Positions 7,001-10,166 of a stretch of 10,166 nucleotides of DNA are shown in pieces; positions within the stretch are counted from its first letter, which is position 1, and each line of letters opens with the position of its first letter. The position numbers and the translations under genes are program-made. Source of the DNA: Anaerolineae bacterium (GTDB taxonomy: Bacteria; Chloroflexota; Anaerolineae; 4572-78; NAK82); assembly GCA_030597485.1 (NCBI GenBank), contig JAUVRU010000037.1, positions 1 to 10,166 on the forward strand. Direction: 5' to 3'. Below the pieces are notes generated by a model. It made no database searches. It worked only from the letters and a program-made list of their open reading frames with translations, and had not been told where the DNA came from.

Positions 7001-7574
7001 TCTGGACGATGATCCCTTTGTCTGGGGCAGTCTGTTTGGCTGGCTCTTCGTTCATCCCTTGGGCCAGATCGTTGACCAGCCCGATGGCATACAGCGCAGC
7101 CGTAGTTGGATTGATGAATGGGTGCTGGGAAAGATCATTGCCGGAGTGCTGGTCCAGGTGTTTGGAATGAGTGAGGCGACTGGGTGGCAGGCAGTCACGG
7201 TCATCAAGATCCTTACCACGCATCAAGGTTGGTACAGGGATGCCAACAGGACAGACCCGGCCAGCGCCGACAAGACGCTGCCATCTTGCTTGCTGCAATC
7301 GCTGCTTGAGGACGGCGACGTTCAACAGTTCCTACAGGTGAACCGCTACCAGGGCACCCTGTGGTTCAACAAGGAAGCGTTCGACCAGCTGCTTTGGTGG
7401 CTGCAGCTGCTAGCGGTGGTCGAGATCAGCGCGGATCCCCTGCGCCCACCAGACAGTGCAGCTCAGGAGATCAAGGCATGCGGCAGCATCTTGAGGGATC
7501 TGCAGCGAGCCGGGGACCAGAGCGGCTATCAGGTAGAGAAACTGCTGGAAGTCAGTCGGCGACGGGGAGACTGA
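4080..7574 (+). CDS. Large GH13 (alpha-amylase superfamily)-like protein with long flanking domains
   Basis: This is a 1164-residue protein without signal peptide or membrane helix, so probably cytoplasmic. A GH13 TIM barrel lies at about 290-730. Region I is DMVPNH (390-395). Region II is RFDAAM with the nucleophile D510. Region III is LLLAEAFW with acid/base E575. Region IV is FMNNPDER with D636 as the third catalytic acid, where the usual His before Asp is Pro. GNDGTSMPWNDTAQLDY (from about 466) is another landmark. The first 290 residues and the last 300 or so are mostly helical and match nothing I recognise; about 735-840 looks like the beta domain that usually follows the barrel. Activity on alpha-glucosides, glycogen-type glucan or a transglycosylation is expected, but the substrate is unknown. 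The ATG has a modest AGGA at 4067-4070, 9 nt upstream. It may be controlled by, or make the ligand for, the LacI-type sensor upstream; that is inference. Confidence 0.85.
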   Translation: MEFHISRVARDRYQFDESLFSLSGDVVFANFHAARVFALKINQTQDLVRFPEQAVKAGQINAMGLIDEVLHRVVGLYREQKNPRVMQQALDWLDQQIGKETVDAALSRFADEFPPLDVYRRRASLAGYMEGETDGVPNRQMVLEEMLMLWLANVNPAFSRFWELFDDATLEKETAYLQVISGLTQFLESQPRFGPDAQNLVDLLRSPAIAEPHSLPGQIEYIRQRWGHLLGKYIYRLLASLDLIKEEQRAVFQGAGPSYVYDFSGQEIELERFSPDLDWMPRLVLMAKNIYVWLDQLSRQYGRPITQLDHIPDQELDTLAEWGFTGLWLIGLWERSQASRRIKQLCGNPEAAASAYSLYDYQIAADLGGESAYEDLKNRAWQRGIRLASDMVPNHMAIDSRWVIEHPDWFVSLDYSPFGSYSFSGPDLSQDERTGIYLEDHYYSRDDAAVVFRRVDHWTAGERYIYHGNDGTSMPWNDTAQLDYLNPEVREAVIQMILQVAHRFPIIRFDAAMTLTKRHYQRLWFPEPGTGGDIPSRADHGMTRDQLDALMPNEFWREVVDRVAQEAPDTLLLAEAFWLMEGYFVRTLGMHRVYNSAFMNMLRDEENAKYRSVIKNTLEFDPEVLKRFVNFMNNPDERTAVDQFGKDDKYFGVCTLMVTMPGLPMFGHGQIEGFTEKYGMEYRRAYWDEQPEAHLVGRHQREIFPLLHRRHLFADVQHFLLYDFFTAEGHVNEDVLAYSNRNGGEQVLVIYHNRFASARGWIRTSVAYSVKTGEGDERTLTRKGLGEGLGLHADGDYFCIFRDHVSGLEYIRNSQELHETGLYIELDAYKCHVFLDLREVGDNEQQHYSHLAAYLNGRGVPSVEEALTETLMQPIRQRFTALVNADMLRRVLDARVTQADQQIDVQVGQEIEQKTIDLLREIMRFTGGTRSETEVSYVVQQRLAAVLQLPVLENRFPQLASWHDKWDIQHLLSNLDDDPFVWGSLFGWLFVHPLGQIVDQPDGIQRSRSWIDEWVLGKIIAGVLVQVFGMSEATGWQAVTVIKILTTHQGWYRDANRTDPASADKTLPSCLLQSLLEDGDVQQFLQVNRYQGTLWFNKEAFDQLLWWLQLLAVVEISADPLRPPDSAAQEIKACGSILRDLQRAGDQSGYQVEKLLEVSRRRGD

Positions 7575-7753
7575 GATAGCGCCAGATTCCCGTATCGGGA
7601 TTCAACCTTGGCTGCGGCCATTGCCTCAGGCATTCATTGCGCCAGTATCGAACGTCGCCCGAAACACTCTGAGATGAGCCGAACTGTGATCCCAACACTG
7701 ACAGCCACAGACATTCCGGGGCACAGCCAGCGAAGCACATACATCCAAGCCAT
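7575..7753. other. Intergenic region after the GH13-like gene
   Basis: No gene is visible. A short hairpin (tcccg 7588-7592 with cggga 7596-7600, loop tat) sits 13 nt after the stop codon but is followed by ttcaacc rather than a T run, so it is at best a weak terminator. The rest has no clear repeat or structure. Confidence 0.35.
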
Positions 7754-7785
7754 TTGACTATTGTTGCCTGCCGCCTTATGATAAT
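7754..7785 (+). promoter_or_regulatory. Sigma-70-type promoter of the RodZ-like gene
   Basis: TTGACT at 7754-7759 is followed after 17 bp by TATGAT at 7777-7782, which overlaps GATAAT at 7780-7785. Transcription would start at about 7789-7792, leaving a leader of some 25 nt with AGGAG at 7803-7807. Both boxes are near consensus, indicating that the RodZ-like gene is transcribed independently of the GH13-like gene. Confidence 0.75.
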
Positions 7786-7815
7786 GTCTCAAGTCTGTTG
7801 TCAGGAGTGTGATCA

Positions 7816-8643
7816 GTGGGCGAGCTGGGTGACTTGTTGCGGCAGTCGCGGGAACAACTGGGGCTCACCCTGGACGATATTCAGGCCTCGACCCATATCA
7901 AGAGCAGCTATCTAGAGGCGTTGGAAGAGGAGCGCTTCGACGATCTCCCCAATCTGGTGGTCAGGCGGGGCTTTCTGCGCAACTACGCGTCCGTGCTCAA
8001 CCTGGACCCCAATTATGTGCTTGATCTCCACGATGGTCACGATCAGGATACCGCGTCCAGCGGCGGCCCAACCATGTCGGAGCACGGAATACGGTTCAAG
8101 AGCATCTCCATGGCGCGCCCTGGCCGAATCTCACCCGATTTGCTGATTGGCTTGGTGCTGATTGCCACGCTAGTTGGGGTGGTGGTTGCTGTCTTCTACG
8201 TGTACCAGGATTCCTTGTTGCCCTTGCTGCCAGAGCCGGATACTACACCGCCTGCAGCCACGGCGGACGCGGCGTTCATTTTGCCCACGCCCACGCCAGC
8301 TCCTACCAAAACTCCCACACCGACCATCACGCCTATCCCCCTCTACTACACAGGTGTCACTGTCGAACTGCTCATCACCGATGAATCGTGGGTGCAGGTA
8401 TTGGTGGACGACGTCAAAGCTTTTGAAGGAATTCTCAAAGTGGGAGAGCAAAGACACTGGACTGGTACGCGGCAGGTGGCGGTGCGTGTGGGCAATGCTG
8501 GCGGGGTGGAAGCCATCGTCAACGGTGAGAGTCTGGGAGCGATGGGTGAGCCGGCCCAGGTGACTGACCAGGTGTGGGTGAAGATGGAGGAAGGTGCCGC
8601 CTCTGCCCTCACACCTACGCCGACCGTAGTCACCGAACAATAA
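7816..8643 (+). CDS. rodZ: RodZ-like HTH membrane protein with DUF4115-type C-terminus
   Basis: This 275-residue bitopic membrane protein is of the RodZ type, which in other bacteria links the MreB cytoskeleton to the cell-wall elongation machinery. Residues 1-70 form the cytoplasmic HTH_25 domain (MGELGDLLRQSREQLGLTLD, then IKSSYLEALEEERFDDLP and VVRRGFLRNYASVLNLDP). A hydrophobic helix spans about 108-130. An extracytoplasmic Thr/Pro-rich linker (about 155-176) leads to a beta-rich DUF4115-like domain at about 177-257, starting YYTGVTVELLITDESWVQV, and a second short TP-rich tail. The order and length are typical. The start is GTG, chosen because AGGAG at 7803-7807 lies 8 nt upstream and the HTH begins at once. 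The downstream YvcK-like gene has its own promoter but shares the cell-shape theme. The HTH in RodZ is normally for protein contact, not DNA binding. Confidence 0.88.
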   Translation: MGELGDLLRQSREQLGLTLDDIQASTHIKSSYLEALEEERFDDLPNLVVRRGFLRNYASVLNLDPNYVLDLHDGHDQDTASSGGPTMSEHGIRFKSISMARPGRISPDLLIGLVLIATLVGVVVAVFYVYQDSLLPLLPEPDTTPPAATADAAFILPTPTPAPTKTPTPTITPIPLYYTGVTVELLITDESWVQVLVDDVKAFEGILKVGEQRHWTGTRQVAVRVGNAGGVEAIVNGESLGAMGEPAQVTDQVWVKMEEGAASALTPTPTVVTEQ

Positions 8644-8733
8644 CGGCATCCGAATACGCCCTTGTCCTCGGGCATGTCCAGGGTTGTTGGTATGTCTTCC
8701 GCTCGGTTTTCCTCCAGTCATTCCCGCGCTATA

Positions 8734-8811
8734 GAGCATCGAGAGGGAGATATGCTCACGTGCGGCTCTTCGCACCTCGGTTGCACGCGGAGGTGCAACC
8801 CCCTTGAGGTG
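8734..8811 (+). other. Cluster of potential RNA hairpins between rodZ and the yvcK-like gene
   Basis: Three inverted repeats follow one another. These are gagcat 8734-8739 with atgctc 8752-8757, gtgcg 8760-8764 with cgcac 8771-8775, and ggttgcac 8779-8786 with gtgcaacc 8793-8800 (8 bp, loop gcggag). The third can be extended by an outer stem cacctc 8773-8778 with gaggtg 8806-8811, leaving a 5-nt bulge; this outer stem competes with the second hairpin. No T run follows. It lies upstream of the promoter at 8888, so it would be in the rodZ 3' UTR or a separate small RNA rather than in the yvcK leader. I do not recognise an RNA family. Confidence 0.5.
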
Positions 8812-8858
8812 ATCGCCCTCTTTGGAGATCGTAGGTCTGTCGAGATTGGTCGTCCAAT

Positions 8859-8889
8859 AGCCCGGACGTTTCGTGCGCTCACGGGCTTT
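8859..8889 (+). terminator. Weak possible terminator upstream of the yvcK-like gene
   Basis: agcccg at 8859-8864 pairs with cgggct at 8882-8887, with a 17-nt loop, and is followed by only TT before the TTGACT promoter box that it overlaps. It could end rodZ transcription, but the stem is short, the loop long and the T run minimal. Confidence 0.25.
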
Positions 8890-8916
8890 GACTCACCTTC
8901 AGGGATGCGATATAAT
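8888..8916 (+). promoter_or_regulatory. Near-perfect sigma-70 promoter of the yvcK-like gene
   Basis: TTGACT at 8888-8893 and TATAAT at 8911-8916 are separated by exactly 17 bp, matching consensus at 11 of 12 positions. Transcription would start near 8923, about 38 nt before the ATG at 8961. The leader contains AGGAG at 8943-8947. Confidence 0.88.
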
Positions 8917-8960
8917 ACGCACTGGCTGATAACCTGCTCGACAGGAGTGGGATGCAATAG

Positions 8961-10166
8961 ATGGGCCGCAAGATAGGGTCCGCACGGAAGTGGCTATATC
9001 CTGGCCTGGGCGTCAAGCGGTGGCTGGGTCTGTTGTTGATTGGCATCACTGCACTTGCCCTGGGCCTGGCATACTTCCTGTACGACGTGTATACCGCCGC
9101 GCTGATCTCTTCACCGGTGTGGCGTGTTCTGACTCTGGCGTTCTTGCCTCGCTGGGCGCGTACATTAAGCATTGTTGTGATTGGCCTGGTGCTGGTGTCG
9201 GTGGCCGTCTATCAACTCAATCGCTCGCTGCTGGCGGCCTTCGTGCCCCCTGGCAGCGCCAGCGTGGTTGACACGGTGTATCGCCACCGCCAGCGGCAGC
9301 GAGGTCCCAGAGTGGTGGTGCTGGGCGGGGGCAACGGACTCAGCACGCTGCTACGTGGGCTGAAGGCCTACACAGACCATATTACTGTCATCATCACCGT
9401 GGCTGATGACGGTGGCAGCTCGGGGCGGCTACGCCGTGAGTTGGGGATGTTGCCCCCGGGTGATTTTCGCAATTGCATTGCCGCACTGGCCGACGATGAA
9501 GCGTTGACTACCCAGCTCTTTCAATATCGCTTCCGGTCTCTGGCGGGGCAGTCTGACAATGCACGTGCCCTGGATGGTCACAGTTTTGGCAATCTCTTCA
9601 TCATAGCAATGGCCAGTGTGACCGGCAGTTTCGAGAAGGCCCTGGTCGAATCGGGGCGAGTGCTGGCCGTTCGGGGGCAGATTCTTCCCGCTACCCTGGA
9701 AGACGTGACGCTCTGCGCCGACCTGGTCGGTAAGTCATCAGGTCTTCAACGTGTGGTAGGCGAGAGCGCAATTTCCAAGGCACGCCAACCCATCGAGTGG
9801 GTGTATCTTGAGCCCGCCGGTGTGCCAGCGTATCCGCCGGCTCTGCGCGTTCTTCTTGAGGCTGATCTGATTGTCGCTGGGCCCGGCAGTCTCTTCACCA
9901 GTGTGATGCCCAATCTCCTGGTTGACGACATTGAGCGCGCCATTCGCACCAGCGACGCGCTCAAGATGTACGTGTGCAACGTGGCCACGCAGCCAGGTGA
10001 GACTGATGGGTTCAGCGTGGCGGACCACGTCACCGCCATTGAGCGTCATACCGGCCCTGGGCTTTTTCCCTTTGTCCTGGCCAACAACAATCTCAGCATC
10101 CGCCCATCTGCGCACTGGGACTTCATCCAGGTCGCTTTGGGCGAACCTGGTGTCGGGTACCATACC
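8961..10166 (+). CDS. yvcK: YvcK/CofD-like protein with N-terminal membrane helices (partial, 3' end off window)
   Basis: 402 codons are visible and no stop is reached. Residues 21-40 and about 68-86 are hydrophobic helices, so this form is membrane-anchored. The YvcK/CofD-like Rossmann domain starts at about 115: RVVVLGGGNGLSTLLRGLK (GGGNG at 122-126), VADDGGSSGRLR (147-158), PPGDFRNC (165-172), DGHSFGNLF (205-213) and later AGPGSLFTSVMPNLLV. These are signature motifs of YvcK/GlmR. In Firmicutes and mycobacteria that family binds UDP-sugars and adjusts carbon flow into peptidoglycan precursors, affecting growth on gluconeogenic substrates and cell shape. It is not expected to be the F420 enzyme CofD itself. 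AGGAG at 8943-8947 lies 13 nt before ATG8961, a long spacing; an earlier ATG at 8952 stops after two codons. RodZ next door supports a cell-envelope role. Confidence 0.92.
   Translation, partial: MGRKIGSARKWLYPGLGVKRWLGLLLIGITALALGLAYFLYDVYTAALISSPVWRVLTLAFLPRWARTLSIVVIGLVLVSVAVYQLNRSLLAAFVPPGSASVVDTVYRHRQRQRGPRVVVLGGGNGLSTLLRGLKAYTDHITVIITVADDGGSSGRLRRELGMLPPGDFRNCIAALADDEALTTQLFQYRFRSLAGQSDNARALDGHSFGNLFIIAMASVTGSFEKALVESGRVLAVRGQILPATLEDVTLCADLVGKSSGLQRVVGESAISKARQPIEWVYLEPAGVPAYPPALRVLLEADLIVAGPGSLFTSVMPNLLVDDIERAIRTSDALKMYVCNVATQPGETDGFSVADHVTAIERHTGPGLFPFVLANNNLSIRPSAHWDFIQVALGEPGVGYHT

Noticed and set aside
8952..8960. ATG at 8952 as the start of the YvcK-like gene
   Set aside because: It reads ATG CAA TAG and stops at once, so ATG8961 in another frame is the start.
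9738..10163. 141-codon minus-strand ORF near the right edge
   Set aside because: Antisense to the YvcK-like gene, whose conserved motifs continue through this stretch.
1..10166. CRISPR array, tRNA, rRNA, transposase or attachment site
   Set aside because: No regularly spaced repeats, no cloverleaf or rRNA-like sequence, and no transposase or integrase domain was seen on either strand.

Overview
The window (about 10.2 kb, fairly GC-rich) reads as chromosomal DNA of a free-living bacterium, most likely a member of the Chloroflexota (Anaerolineae-like). The reasons are a RodZ-like protein with a Thr/Pro-rich extracytoplasmic linker directly before a YvcK/CofD-type protein that carries two N-terminal membrane helices, a large uncharacterised cytoplasmic GH13-like protein, and a corrinoid protein beside a UroD-family protein. 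The assignment is inferred from gene content; no rRNA or other phylogenetic marker is present.

Layout: (1) 1-134 holds a 16-bp perfect hairpin with a T run, the terminator of a plus-strand gene that lies outside the window or just ends at its left edge. (2) A small minus-strand gene (135-437) encodes a conserved-looking alpha+beta protein and has its own promoter. (3) The intergenic space 438-601 is divergent. On the plus side it has a perfect sigma-70 consensus promoter (TTGACA, 17 bp, TATAAT), then two abutting inverted LacI-type operators that run to the first possible start codon. (4) 602-2881 is one uninterrupted 759-residue ORF joining a complete LacI/GalR-type repressor (HTH, hinge helix, periplasmic-binding-protein-like sensor) to a complete UroD/methyltransferase-like TIM barrel. 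(5) 3001-3636 encodes a corrinoid-binding protein of the MtaC/MtbC/MtmC type with the DxHxxG cobalt-ligand motif. (6) A 443-bp gap has no convincing gene. (7) 4080-7574 encodes a 1164-residue GH13-like protein with long unassigned regions on both sides of the barrel. (8) 7816-8643 encodes a RodZ-like membrane protein with its own promoter. (9) 8644-8960 contains a run of potential RNA hairpins, then a near-perfect promoter. (10) 8961 to the window end is the 5' part of a YvcK/CofD-like gene that runs off the edge.

The most notable finding is the repressor-UroD fusion followed by a corrinoid protein. UroD-family methyltransferases normally work with exactly this kind of corrinoid protein, so the pair looks like a corrinoid-linked enzyme module whose catalytic or sensor subunit is also its own transcription factor. 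The paired operators suggest tight autoregulation. The UroD part lacks the His-x-Cys zinc motif of the MtaA/MtbA group (it has His-Thr-Lys-Gly), so the reaction is unknown. The GH13-like gene downstream could supply or use the sugar ligand of the LacI sensor, but only order and strand support that link. The RodZ and YvcK genes form a separate cell-shape/cell-wall neighbourhood, each with its own promoter.
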